Below are positions 54,150 through 63,246 of a DNA stretch of 64,000 bases, piece by piece. The notes below the pieces were generated by a model that made no database searches, was not told where the DNA came from, and saw only the letters and a program-made list of their open reading frames with translations. The stretch's first letter is position 1, and every line of letters begins with the position of its first letter. The translations under genes were made by a program, and so were the position numbers. The stretch is taken from assembly GCF_024714475.1 (NCBI RefSeq), contig NZ_JAMZMI010000006.1, positions 124,001 through 188,000 of the forward strand. The letters are read 5' to 3'. Origin of the DNA: Marinoscillum sp. MHG1-6 (GTDB lineage: Bacteria; Bacteroidota; Bacteroidia; Cytophagales; Cyclobacteriaceae).

Positions 54150-55142
54150 CTATCCATTTCTTTTTGGGTTTTTCTTGATTTTAACTGCGTTATCTTTAAT
54201 CTGATAATCGAATCCGTATATATATGAGAGTCCTTCTAATACCTCTTTAAGATTTGCGTTATTAAATTTTCCCGAGAACCCTTTATTGTTGCTGAATTCA
54301 GCTTTATCATAGGATATATCAACCCCATAGTAGAGCGCTAATAACTTGAAAACTTCAGGCAACCGCTCTCCGCTAAACACCAGAAGATTAGACATCCAGC
54401 CAAAGGCCTTTTCCTGATCAAAAGTGTCTCTCATCAACATGCCTGTTCCTTTCTCATAGTTGACCCTTTCTCCCGGCTCAATAATCTCGTGTTGATCGTT
54501 ACCTGAAACCTTCACCTTTCCACTAGCCACTGATACAGCCACCCCCGCATCATCCTGATAAGATTTGACCCCAAATGAGGTTCCCAGTACCTCTACCTCA
54601 ATAGCGCCGGCCTTGATGATAAAGGGTTTAGATTCATCCCGAACCACATCAAAAAAAGCTTCACCCTCAAGCGTAACTTCTCTTTTCCCGTCCACAAAAA
54701 ATTCATGCACCATCAACTTACTTCCGGCATTCAATACAACCTTTGAACCATCCGGCAACGTAGCTCGTTTCTTTTGACCCGGCGAAGTACTTTCCACCTT
54801 GCTCATTACTAAATCCTTATTTGTCTTAGAATTCATAGACTGGAAGAGCGCAAAGCCTATTCCCGTGACAACGAGCAATACCGCGGCTATTCTGAGTAGC
54901 GGCCATAATTGAATCCCTTTTGATTTAGGCTTTTTTATCTTATCCTGACTGAAATTCGCGTTAAGCTCATTCCATATGACCTCACGTATGTGATCCGTTT
55001 CCTCAGCTATGTTCTGGGAATAAGCAAGCAGGCGAAAAACAGCCCTTTTATTTTCCGGATGCTCTTCAAGCCAACCTTGTAGCTTCTTCCACTCGCCTTC
55101 GCTCAGTTCACCATTGATGTATTTATATATGATTTCTTCCAT
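54150..55142 (-). CDS. FecR-family anti-sigma factor (PUL B)
   Basis: A 330-residue protein starting at the ATG at 55142. The cytoplasmic sigma-binding N-terminus (YKYINGELSEGEWKKLQGWL), a transmembrane helix (about 85-105; LLRIAAVLLVVTGIGFALFQ), a FecR domain (LPDGSKVVLNAGSKLMV, FFDVVRDESKPFII, VLGTSFGVKSY) and a DUF4974-like C-terminus (FNNANLKEVLEGLSYIY) match the PUL A copy in order. It is 190 bp after the sigma gene. Confidence 0.93.
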   Translation of the reverse strand: MEEIIYKYINGELSEGEWKKLQGWLEEHPENKRAVFRLLAYSQNIAEETDHIREVIWNELNANFSQDKIKKPKSKGIQLWPLLRIAAVLLVVTGIGFALFQSMNSKTNKDLVMSKVESTSPGQKKRATLPDGSKVVLNAGSKLMVHEFFVDGKREVTLEGEAFFDVVRDESKPFIIKAGAIEVEVLGTSFGVKSYQDDAGVAVSVASGKVKVSGNDQHEIIEPGERVNYEKGTGMLMRDTFDQEKAFGWMSNLLVFSGERLPEVFKLLALYYGVDISYDKAEFSNNKGFSGKFNNANLKEVLEGLSYIYGFDYQIKDNAVKIKKNPKRNG

Positions 55143-55344
55143 AAGAATAAGCAAACGATTGCATCGAATTCATATATAGGAGTGACCTGAGGTGGTGATG
55201 GGGGGACGAAAAGAAAATATTTATAATTTTTACAAAAAAATGAGGTTATTATTTATTGAATTACCAATGGTGAGCTCAATTCACTGATATATTCACATTT
55301 TTTTTTCGTAACAAGAAAAGGAAATAATCACTCGTCAGGATGGA

Positions 55345-55980
55345 TTACATCAGCTCTCCTGTCTGGAGCCCTATTGCAATCAGAAACTGTCCAATTAGCC
55401 TAACGTCCGGGAATACGGCATCAGTACGATCCAAATAGAAGTCTATAATCTTAGATCGCAAATTGCTTTGAGCTTTCTTAAGCTGACTTTTAACAGTTTC
55501 CACACCTATTCCAAGCTCATCAGCAATTTCCTGATATTTAAGACCTTTCTCCTTTGCCATTCTAAAAACCAGCTGACACTGGTCAGGCAATTCGTTAATG
55601 AGTCTATCCAGCTCTTTCTTCAGCTCTTTTTCGAGCAACAATTCTTCAGGATTGATGTGATCCACCATTTGTCGAAAGACCTCTTCGTTTTCTTGCTTCA
55701 ACTCCTTATTATCCCTTAAGCATGCCTGAACTGCCTGATTTTTGATCGAAACAAACAGATAAACTTCCAGGTTTTTGATGGATTCAAAGGCAACCTTGTT
55801 CTTATAGAGATTAAAAAAGAAATCAGAAACGACATCTTTTGCCAGAGGCTGAGATTTGCAAATCACCCGAGCATATGCATAGAGTCTATCGAAATATTGC
55901 CGATAGACTTTCTCAAATTTACTCACCCAAACTTCTTCGGAGATCACTTGATTTTCGCCATATGGTTGGTTAGCGCTCAA
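55345..55980 (-). CDS. ECF RNA polymerase sigma factor (PUL B)
   Basis: A 211-residue ECF sigma factor with region 2 (YRQYFDRLYAYARVICKSQPLAKDVVSDFFFNLY) and region 4 (LPDQCQLVFRMAKEKGLKYQEIADELGIGVETVKSQLKKA). The apparent start is TTG at 55980; no ATG lies nearby. The C-terminus (LIGQFLIAIGLQTGELM) is again hydrophobic. It would be released by the adjacent FecR when SusC senses pectin oligosaccharide. Confidence 0.92.
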   Translation of the reverse strand: MSANQPYGENQVISEEVWVSKFEKVYRQYFDRLYAYARVICKSQPLAKDVVSDFFFNLYKNKVAFESIKNLEVYLFVSIKNQAVQACLRDNKELKQENEEVFRQMVDHINPEELLLEKELKKELDRLINELPDQCQLVFRMAKEKGLKYQEIADELGIGVETVKSQLKKAQSNLRSKIIDFYLDRTDAVFPDVRLIGQFLIAIGLQTGELM

Positions 55981-56429
55981 AATATTACAATAAGTGTAAT
56001 TACAACAACAAAGGAAAAGTACAATTTACAATTTTTATAGTGTTTTTCCAGAAAAACCCCTGACCGAATTGAATACAAGAAAACTCCACCTCAAAGATTT
56101 GAAAAACTAATGACCCTTTCAGTTCAAGTCCAATCACAGTAAAATGTGATCATATTCTCACAGATCGGGTTTCAATAATTTTTTAAGTATTTCAACACAT
56201 CATCAAAGATTTTATACCTCTACCAAAGTCTTAAGATTCTCTATTTTTCAATTCATTATTGAAAATATTGCAAACCTCATTAACTTTAGTGTTCGAATTC
56301 GCAAATCCTTCCAACTAATTCAATAAATAGTGTAGCATCCTAATGATCAACACACTATTTGATTAACACACTTTTTTAGTCGATCAAATCCATCTAAAAA
56401 GATGATTTTGTCAAGTTGAACATATACAA
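55981..56429. other. Divergent intergenic region, sigma versus PL1 lyase, no gene seen
   Basis: About 450 AT-rich bp between the PUL B sigma gene (minus) and the PL1 lyase (plus). It must hold both promoters. GATTTTG before the PL1 start is only a partial match to the -7 box. A small inverted repeat AATTCATTATTGAAAATATT (imperfect, near 56251) is present; its role is unknown. Confidence 0.4.
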
Positions 56430-58406
56430 ATGAAACGAATAATTTTAAGCTATGCAATCGTTTGCTTTATTGCAACAGCTTTTGCACAAATACAAAATAC
56501 AACCGCCATTGCTTTCCCCGGAGCGGAAGGACACGGACGATTCACAACTGGTGGTAGAGGTGGTCAGGTTATCTATGTAACCAACCTTAATGATTCGGGG
56601 TCAGGTAGCTTGCGGGCTGCCATCGGTACCAGAGGCCCCAGAATAATTGTCTTTAAGGTATCGGGAATCATTTCACTTAACAGCAACCTGAGAATCACCA
56701 ATGGCAACCTCACCATTGCAGGCCAGACAGCCCCCGGCGATGGCATCTGTCTAAAAAACTACTCATTGCAAGTCGACGCAGACAATGTCATTATTCGGTA
56801 CCTCCGATCCCGCATGGGAGATGAAGCGGCTAACGAAGGAGACGCGATGTGGGGCAGAAACAGAAAAAACATTATTCTGGACCATTGCACCATGAGCTGG
56901 AGCACAGATGAATGCGCCTCGTTTTACGATAATGAAAATTTCACCATGCAGTGGTGTATCTTATCAGAAAGCCTAAGGGTGTCGGTCCATGATAAAGGAA
57001 CTCACGGTTATGGTGGTATTTGGGGTGGCAAGAAAGCCAGCTTTCATCACAACCTGCTAGCGCATCACGACAGTAGAAATCCACGAATGAATGGGAGCAG
57101 ATATTCCAACCTACCAGACCTGGAATTGGTTGATTTTAGAAACAACGTCATTTACAACTGGGGAGGAAACAGCGGTTATGCTGGTGAAGGTGGAAGTTTC
57201 AACTTCGTTAATAATTACTACAAACCCGGTGCGGCTACCAGCCCTGGGGTCAGAGACCGCATATTCTCACCAAATGCAGATGGAGGCACCAACACCCAAC
57301 CTGCTGGTGTCTGGGGAACCTTTTACGTAGATGGAAATTATATGAATGGCAGCACTACCGTCACCAATGACAACTGGGCCGGTATCGATCCTAATCCCGG
57401 CACTAAAAGCAAGGAGGAGTTAAAGTCGGATACCGAATTCGATGAGGGTCAAATCTCAACCCATACGGCTGCAGATGCATTTTCAAGAGTTCTGGATTAT
57501 GCCGGAGCAAGCCTTAGTCGTGACAGTCACGATACAAGAATTACAAATGAAGTTCTGAATGGCACATATACCTACTTAGGATCCACCACGGGAGCAACCA
57601 AACCGGGATTGATTGATACACAATCCGATGTAGGCGGCTGGCCTACCTACAACAGCTCTACGGTCCCGACAGATTCAGACAATGATGGTATGCCTGATGA
57701 CTGGGAGGATGCTAATGGTCTTGATAAAAACAGTGCATCAGATAATAATGATTATGATCTAAGTGGATTTTACACCAATATTGAGGTCTATATCAACAGC
57801 CTGGTGACTAATATCACCGCTGCTCAGCTTGCAGATGGCTTGTCCAATTATGAGGATATTGAGACCATTGCTGAAGCCGCCATACTTATTGCAGACAACC
57901 CGGGAGACACGAGTCAGTACGTAGAACTTGGTGATCCTATTGTCAATATTATTTTCTCATGGGAAAATGCTTACAGTGCAGTAGTCACTGGCCTGCCGCA
58001 GGGTTTAATAGCCACCTTAGATCAAACCAACGATCAAATTACCATCAGTGGAACCCCATCGGAAGAAGGAACATTTATTTACACAGTTACCACCATCGGC
58101 AGCCAGACCAATGCTAACTTTACAGGAACACTCATTATCGAATTGGTATTGAACAGTGATGTTGAAGCCAATGATATAATCATCCACCCCAATCCTCTTC
58201 CTGGTAACTGTTTATGGCTTCAAGCCCGAGAAACAACTCAAATCAATTGCGTTGATATCTGGAATCAGACTGGCCAAAAAGTATACTCGGAGATTTTAAA
58301 AGATGAAAAGAGGACAAATATCAAACTCAACCTTACAAAAGGGCTGTACATCATTGAAGTCGGGACTAATTCGGGAGTGTTGAGAAAAAAACTAGTGGTC
58401 AATTAA
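56430..58406 (+). CDS. Pectate lyase family 1 with Ig-like domain and T9SS tail
   Basis: A 658-residue secreted PL1 lyase: signal peptide (1-19), catalytic beta-helix (about 25-445) with [46 protein letters not shown] and the calcium loop [14 protein letters not shown]; then a linker, an Ig-like domain (about 510-580; [20 protein letters not shown]) and a T9SS type A sorting domain ([15 protein letters not shown] to VLRKKLVVN). It is therefore exported and anchored at the surface, whereas the copy at 42950 lacks the tail. The SiaC gene follows 23 bp later, so they are probably co-transcribed. A 24-kb-scale neighbour effect with PUL B is expected. Confidence 0.93.
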   Translation: MKRIILSYAIVCFIATAFAQIQNTTAIAFPGAEGHGRFTTGGRGGQVIYVTNLNDSGSGSLRAAIGTRGPRIIVFKVSGIISLNSNLRITNGNLTIAGQTAPGDGICLKNYSLQVDADNVIIRYLRSRMGDEAANEGDAMWGRNRKNIILDHCTMSWSTDECASFYDNENFTMQWCILSESLRVSVHDKGTHGYGGIWGGKKASFHHNLLAHHDSRNPRMNGSRYSNLPDLELVDFRNNVIYNWGGNSGYAGEGGSFNFVNNYYKPGAATSPGVRDRIFSPNADGGTNTQPAGVWGTFYVDGNYMNGSTTVTNDNWAGIDPNPGTKSKEELKSDTEFDEGQISTHTAADAFSRVLDYAGASLSRDSHDTRITNEVLNGTYTYLGSTTGATKPGLIDTQSDVGGWPTYNSSTVPTDSDNDGMPDDWEDANGLDKNSASDNNDYDLSGFYTNIEVYINSLVTNITAAQLADGLSNYEDIETIAEAAILIADNPGDTSQYVELGDPIVNIIFSWENAYSAVVTGLPQGLIATLDQTNDQITISGTPSEEGTFIYTVTTIGSQTNANFTGTLIIELVLNSDVEANDIIIHPNPLPGNCLWLQARETTQINCVDIWNQTGQKVYSEILKDEKRTNIKLNLTKGLYIIEVGTNSGVLRKKLVVN

Positions 58407-58429
58407 CATATCATAACACAATTAATAAT

Positions 58430-58822
58430 ATGGACAATTTTAGATGCACTCCTACCACCTCGACACCCTTCGTCAGAATCAGCTTCGATGAAGGTGTCCT
58501 AGACATCAGTGGTCGTTCAAGCCCGGAGAACACCCTGGAATTCTATCAGCCTATAATTGATACGGTTGCAAAATTTGCAGGTGAGGGTAAAGATCACATC
58601 ACAGCCAACTTCCAATATGAATATTTTAACACCAGTTCCGCCAGATGTATCTTCTTGATCATTAAGGAACTTAAAAAGTTAAATGAAGCAGGCATTGGGA
58701 TTACGATCAATTGGATTGTAGATGAGGATGACGAGGACATGGAAGAAACTGGCCTTGATTTTCAAGACATGGTAGACCTGGAGTTTAATATTAAAATTAT
58801 TTCAGGCGAGGACGAAGGGTAA
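58430..58822 (+). CDS. SiaC-family (DUF1987) regulatory phosphoprotein
   Basis: A 130-residue protein matching SiaC/DUF1987 closely: VRISFDEGVLDISGRSSPEN, EYFNTSSARCIFLIIKEL with the phospho-Ser/Thr region, and the acidic ITINWIVDEDDEDMEETG. In Pseudomonas the SiaB kinase and SiaA PP2C phosphatase control the phosphorylation of SiaC, which when unphosphorylated activates a diguanylate cyclase. Neither partner is in the window. Its place 23 bp after a surface pectate lyase hints at coupling of adhesion or biofilm signalling to pectin growth. Confidence 0.9.
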   Translation: MDNFRCTPTTSTPFVRISFDEGVLDISGRSSPENTLEFYQPIIDTVAKFAGEGKDHITANFQYEYFNTSSARCIFLIIKELKKLNEAGIGITINWIVDEDDEDMEETGLDFQDMVDLEFNIKIISGEDEG

Positions 58823-58873
58823 GTCTAAGGAGAAAATAGCAAAAGCGTTACCTTCGCATGAACAACTTAGGTC

Positions 58874-61144
58874 ATGACAAGGTACGCTTTAATTTCACTT
58901 TTTTTATTGTTTTCGGTTGCCCTCCACGCTCAGGTAAACCTACAAGGTATTGTAGTAGATGCAAGCAATGGAACACCACTTGCCGGAGCGGTGGTTACTT
59001 CTACTTCGGCCAATACTATCACGGATGCCACTGGCCATTTCGGTCTTGCATTAGAAGACCTTAACAACCCCATTCAAATTAAGCATTTGGGGTATGAAAG
59101 TATATCCGTTGCGGTTAAGCGTCCGAATCAAACTGTACGCATTGCGTTGAGTGCCTCCGACACCGAATTGGATGAAGTGGTGATTTCCGCTGGATATGTG
59201 GACGAAGTAGTCAAAGAAAGCAGCATGACCGTAGATATCATCACCCCTTCCCACCTGCAACGTGATGCACCTTACAGCATAAACCATAGCCTGAACCGCA
59301 CGCCAGGTGTGTACATGCACTCCGGAACGTTGAACACCAATCGTATTACGATACGGGGCATGGGATCAAGAAGCCTCTTTGCCACGGACAAAATAAGAGC
59401 TTACTATGATCAGATTCCTTTGACTGATGGAAGTGGCAACTCTACGATTGAAGACCTGGACCAGGCTTTTATTGAGCGACTAGAAATCATCAAAGGCCCC
59501 AACTCAAGCCTTTATGGTAGTGGCCTTGGAGGTGTGGTCCAGATTAGAAGCAACCGACCAGCCTACGGAAACACTTCTCTTGAAAGTAGCGTCACCATGG
59601 GTTCTTTCGGTACCGTGAGATGGCTTACTGGTGTTGCAGAGCATAATGACAAACTATCGCTAAACCTCATCCATACCGAAACCACCAGTGAGGGTTACCG
59701 TGCGAATAACGAATACAATAAGGCCCAAACCGGCATTACAGGCAGATATTACCTGAATAATGATAGTTACTTCAATTTCATCAGCATTTATACAGACCTT
59801 CGAAGTGAGATACCCAGCTCCCTTTCCTTTGATGATTATAAGAGCTCACCCAGCTCCGCAGCAAGTAACTGGAATGAAGCTCGGGGATATGAAGATTATC
59901 AAAAGCTAATCTCTGGTTTGTCCTATCACTATACCATCGGTAAAAACTGGAGACTTTCACACTCTCTAAATATCCAAACCAGAGAAGCCTACGAACCCGC
60001 ACCGCGACCCGTGAACATCATGGATGATGAACTATTTGCCTATGGCACCAGAACGGTTGCGCATTACCGAAGTAGGTTTTGGTCTTTCAATGGAGGTTTT
60101 GAGTGGTTTAAGGATCACCTGAGTTTCTCGACCTACGAGAACTTACACAGCCCAACAAGTAACGGTAGCGTGCAAGGGGGCCTTATCAATGAAATCGAAG
60201 AACACCGTTCATTTCTTAATATGTTTTCTCAAATCAACATTCACCCTACGGAGAAAATAAATATTGAAGCGGGAGCGAATGTGAATTTCACAAGATATGA
60301 ATTGCAAGACCCTTTCAGAACTGACGAAACCAATTTGTCGGGCGCCTATAATTACAAACCTATTATATCTCCTAGGTTAGGAGTGGTCCATCAAACGCTT
60401 CCCTCACTCAACACCTACGTAAATCTCAGCCATGGATTTTCCACACCAAACCTTGAGCAAACCCTATACCCAGATGGCTCGGTGAACCAGGAGATAGCTC
60501 CTGAAACCGGATGGAACCTGGAAACCGGACTTCGAGGCAACAAGTCCAGACTCAGTTATGACTTTTCCTTATTTCATATGAGTATCAAAAACCTTCTGGT
60601 TGCGCGTCGCACGCCGGAAGATCAATACATCGGTGTCAACGCCGGACACAATACTCATAGGGGAATTGAGGCTTCCGCAAACTTTCTTTTAGCTCAGTTC
60701 AAAAATACTGCACTTAATGTTTGGGGTGCAGGATCATGGATGCATTATCAATTCGATGATTTTGTCGACGATGGCGAAGACTTCTCAGGAAACCGTCTGA
60801 CCGGCGTTCCTAGATACAAAAGCTCCGGTGGATTGGATTTGAAAGGGGACAAGGGGTTCAATGCCAATGTCAATTACCAGTATATAGGTAAAATGCCTAT
60901 CACTGATGATAATTCGCTTTACGTAAAAGAATACATGTTATTAAACGCACGGGCTGGATATTCCAATAGCATTGGGAAACTTGACTACTCGGTGTATTTC
61001 GGGTTGAACAATATCCTCGATGAAAAATATGCTTCCATGCTTTTGATTAATTCATTTACAGGCAGGTATTATTACCCGGGATTACCAAGGAATTATTACG
61101 CCGGAATCAACCTAAAGTACAGGTTCAGATCTATCGTGAATTAA
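58874..61144 (+). CDS. TonB-dependent receptor (CirA/FepA-like) with carboxypeptidase-like domain
   Basis: A 756-residue outer-membrane receptor: signal peptide (1-19), a CarboxypepD_reg-like sandwich (about 22-100; VDASNGTPLAGAVVTSTSAN), the plug (about 115-225; YSINHSLNRTPGVYMHSGTL..RGMGSR) and a barrel ending in INLKYRFRSIVN. No STN domain is present, so it does not signal to a FecR. The layout is closest to siderophore or vitamin-type receptors, and the ligand cannot be read. It follows the SiaC gene by 51 bp, and its stop overlaps the fabF stop. Confidence 0.9.
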   Translation: MTRYALISLFLLFSVALHAQVNLQGIVVDASNGTPLAGAVVTSTSANTITDATGHFGLALEDLNNPIQIKHLGYESISVAVKRPNQTVRIALSASDTELDEVVISAGYVDEVVKESSMTVDIITPSHLQRDAPYSINHSLNRTPGVYMHSGTLNTNRITIRGMGSRSLFATDKIRAYYDQIPLTDGSGNSTIEDLDQAFIERLEIIKGPNSSLYGSGLGGVVQIRSNRPAYGNTSLESSVTMGSFGTVRWLTGVAEHNDKLSLNLIHTETTSEGYRANNEYNKAQTGITGRYYLNNDSYFNFISIYTDLRSEIPSSLSFDDYKSSPSSAASNWNEARGYEDYQKLISGLSYHYTIGKNWRLSHSLNIQTREAYEPAPRPVNIMDDELFAYGTRTVAHYRSRFWSFNGGFEWFKDHLSFSTYENLHSPTSNGSVQGGLINEIEEHRSFLNMFSQINIHPTEKINIEAGANVNFTRYELQDPFRTDETNLSGAYNYKPIISPRLGVVHQTLPSLNTYVNLSHGFSTPNLEQTLYPDGSVNQEIAPETGWNLETGLRGNKSRLSYDFSLFHMSIKNLLVARRTPEDQYIGVNAGHNTHRGIEASANFLLAQFKNTALNVWGAGSWMHYQFDDFVDDGEDFSGNRLTGVPRYKSSGGLDLKGDKGFNANVNYQYIGKMPITDDNSLYVKEYMLLNARAGYSNSIGKLDYSVYFGLNNILDEKYASMLLINSFTGRYYYPGLPRNYYAGINLKYRFRSIVN

Positions 61145-62388
61145 TCCCTGAACTTTTTGAATACCGTAATAGCGTTGTGACCACCAAATCCAAAGGTGTT
61201 GCTCATCGCTACGTTGATCTCCTTTTTCTGAGCTTCGCCGATCACAATATCTAATCCCTCCGGCACATTTTCATCTAACGCAGTTGTGTTGATGGTTGGT
61301 GGGACGATGTCATCCTTTACGGCCATAATGCAGGCCACCGCTTCTATGGCACCAGCGGCTCCCAACAAATGTCCTGTCATCGATTTGGTCGCACTTAGTT
61401 TCGGCGACTTTTCTGAAAACACCTTTTTGATCGCTTTGAGCTCGCTCACATCTCCCAGTGGAGTAGAAGTCGCATGCATGTTTACATAATCAATATCTCC
61501 AGTGGATACTTCTGCTTCTTCCATGGCTAGCTGCATCCCCCTGGTAGCACCCTCCCCGTCCGGATGAGTGGCAGTAAGGTGATAGGCATCTGATGTCATT
61601 GCTCCTCCTCCGATTTCCGCATAGATTTTTGCTCCACGTGCCAGGGCATGTTCCAATTCCTCCAGAATAATAGCGCCTGCTCCTTCTCCCATAACAAATC
61701 CATCTCTGTCCTTATCGAAAGGTCGACTTGCTGTCGCCGGGTCATCATTCCTGGTAGATAGAGCCTTACTGGCGTTAAACCCTGCGATACCTGAAGCATT
61801 GATCACCGCATCTGACCCTCCCGACACAATCATATCTGCTTTACCCCATCTTATATGGTTGAAAGCTTCGATAAGCGCAGTATTAGAAGTTGCGCATGCA
61901 GAAACGGGTGTATAAGTCACTCCTTTAAGTCCGTATTTAATAGATATGATCCCGGATGCCATATTGACCAGAATTTTTGGAACGAAGTAAGGGTTGAACC
62001 TTGGAACACCGTCGCCGGTAGCATAGTCGGAGATTTCATTGTGGAAACTTTGAATTCCACCATTGCCTGATCCCCAGATAACTCCAGCACGAAAAGCATC
62101 TATTTTTCCCAAATCCAGCCCGGCATCTTGCAAGGCTTCCTCTACGGCCACCAGTGCATACTGAACATAAGGATCATTTGTTCTGATCTCTTTTCTGTCC
62201 AGATGATCGGTTACCTCAAAACCTTTAAGTTCACAGGCAAACTTGGTTTTATGATGGGTAGTATCGAAATAGGTAATGGGTGCAGCTCCAGACTTACCTG
62301 CCACGAGGTTTGTCCAAAAGTCGTTTAGATTATTTCCAATAGGAGACAGAGCCCCCATTCCGGTTACTACTACTCTTCTTTCTCTCAT
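61141..62388 (-). CDS. fabF: Beta-ketoacyl-ACP synthase II
   Basis: A 415-residue FabF that elongates acyl-ACP in fatty acid synthesis. The Cys-His-His triad is C165 (VSACATS), H305 (HATSTPLGD) and H340 (KSMTGHLLGAAG), all in their conserved motifs. It stands alone here rather than in a fab cluster; a second, acpP-linked fabF elsewhere is common in Bacteroidota, so whether this copy is essential is uncertain. Convergent overlap with the receptor gene. Confidence 0.95.
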   Translation of the reverse strand: MRERRVVVTGMGALSPIGNNLNDFWTNLVAGKSGAAPITYFDTTHHKTKFACELKGFEVTDHLDRKEIRTNDPYVQYALVAVEEALQDAGLDLGKIDAFRAGVIWGSGNGGIQSFHNEISDYATGDGVPRFNPYFVPKILVNMASGIISIKYGLKGVTYTPVSACATSNTALIEAFNHIRWGKADMIVSGGSDAVINASGIAGFNASKALSTRNDDPATASRPFDKDRDGFVMGEGAGAIILEELEHALARGAKIYAEIGGGAMTSDAYHLTATHPDGEGATRGMQLAMEEAEVSTGDIDYVNMHATSTPLGDVSELKAIKKVFSEKSPKLSATKSMTGHLLGAAGAIEAVACIMAVKDDIVPPTINTTALDENVPEGLDIVIGEAQKKEINVAMSNTFGFGGHNAITVFKKFRD

Positions 62389-62654
62389 AGTGTTTTTCGT
62401 TCCACACCTAAGTAATCTACTGATTCCACGCAGATGTGTCCTTCATTTGAATCTGCTAAACTACTTCCTAGCGCTTTTATAATAAAATCGGAAGACCGCA
62501 AAACCACACATATTTCCAATTTCTATCGACAGGTGCTAGCATTTGTCAGTTGTGGACATATCACAAATCATCTCTCGTACTCACTAACGTCATGTGGTAG
62601 GCATCAATCCGCCCCCAACTTGCATTCACAATTAAAGATCAACGATCACGAGAA

Positions 62655-63209
62655 ATGAGAACTCTTAAAAAACACAGCATGATCCTACTGGTAGCCCTGG
62701 CTACCGCTCCATTATTGGGGATGCAAAGTCTTTCTCCGGTGAAAGACGGGTCAGAAATCAAAATCACAGGAACGAGCTCCCTGCATGACTGGGAGGAAGA
62801 AGCCACTTCATTTGATGTAACAGGAGACATTCAGGCGGACAAGGTTGCCAACCTTCAGATCCTGATTCAAACCAAATCAATCAAAAGTGGAAAGTCCATC
62901 ATGGACGACAAGACGCATGAAGCGCTAAAAGCTAACAAGTACCCTCACATTACACTTAAAGCAGAATCGCTTGTAATCAAGGGAACTACCATCAGCGGAC
63001 AAGCCCAGCTTCAAATTGCCGGAAAAACCAAGACCATCTCAATCAACAGTAAACTAACTGATTTAGGTGACAACCTGGTTTCGGTTTCCGGATCACTGGA
63101 TATCATCATGTCAGAGTACGGTGTTGACCCTCCTACAGCAATGTTTGGGACTATGGTTACCGGAGATAAGGTGAACGTCCAATACCTATTCAAACTCAAA
63201 AAGAACTAA
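62655..63209 (+). CDS. YceI family periplasmic lipid-binding protein
   Basis: A 184-residue protein with a signal peptide (1-22). Residues 28-184 form the YceI lipocalin-like barrel: SEIKITGTSSLHDWEEEATSF, LIQTKSIKSGKSIMDDKTHEALKAN and SEYGVDPPTAMFGTM. Family members bind polyisoprenoid lipids (such as quinones) in a hydrophobic pocket; some are induced by acid or linked to quinone biosynthesis. It is 37 bp before the porin-like gene, so the two are probably co-transcribed. Confidence 0.93.
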   Translation: MRTLKKHSMILLVALATAPLLGMQSLSPVKDGSEIKITGTSSLHDWEEEATSFDVTGDIQADKVANLQILIQTKSIKSGKSIMDDKTHEALKANKYPHITLKAESLVIKGTTISGQAQLQIAGKTKTISINSKLTDLGDNLVSVSGSLDIIMSEYGVDPPTAMFGTMVTGDKVNVQYLFKLKKN

Positions 63210-63246
63210 TTAAATACAGATAAAAATCAAACCTTAATAAATAGCC

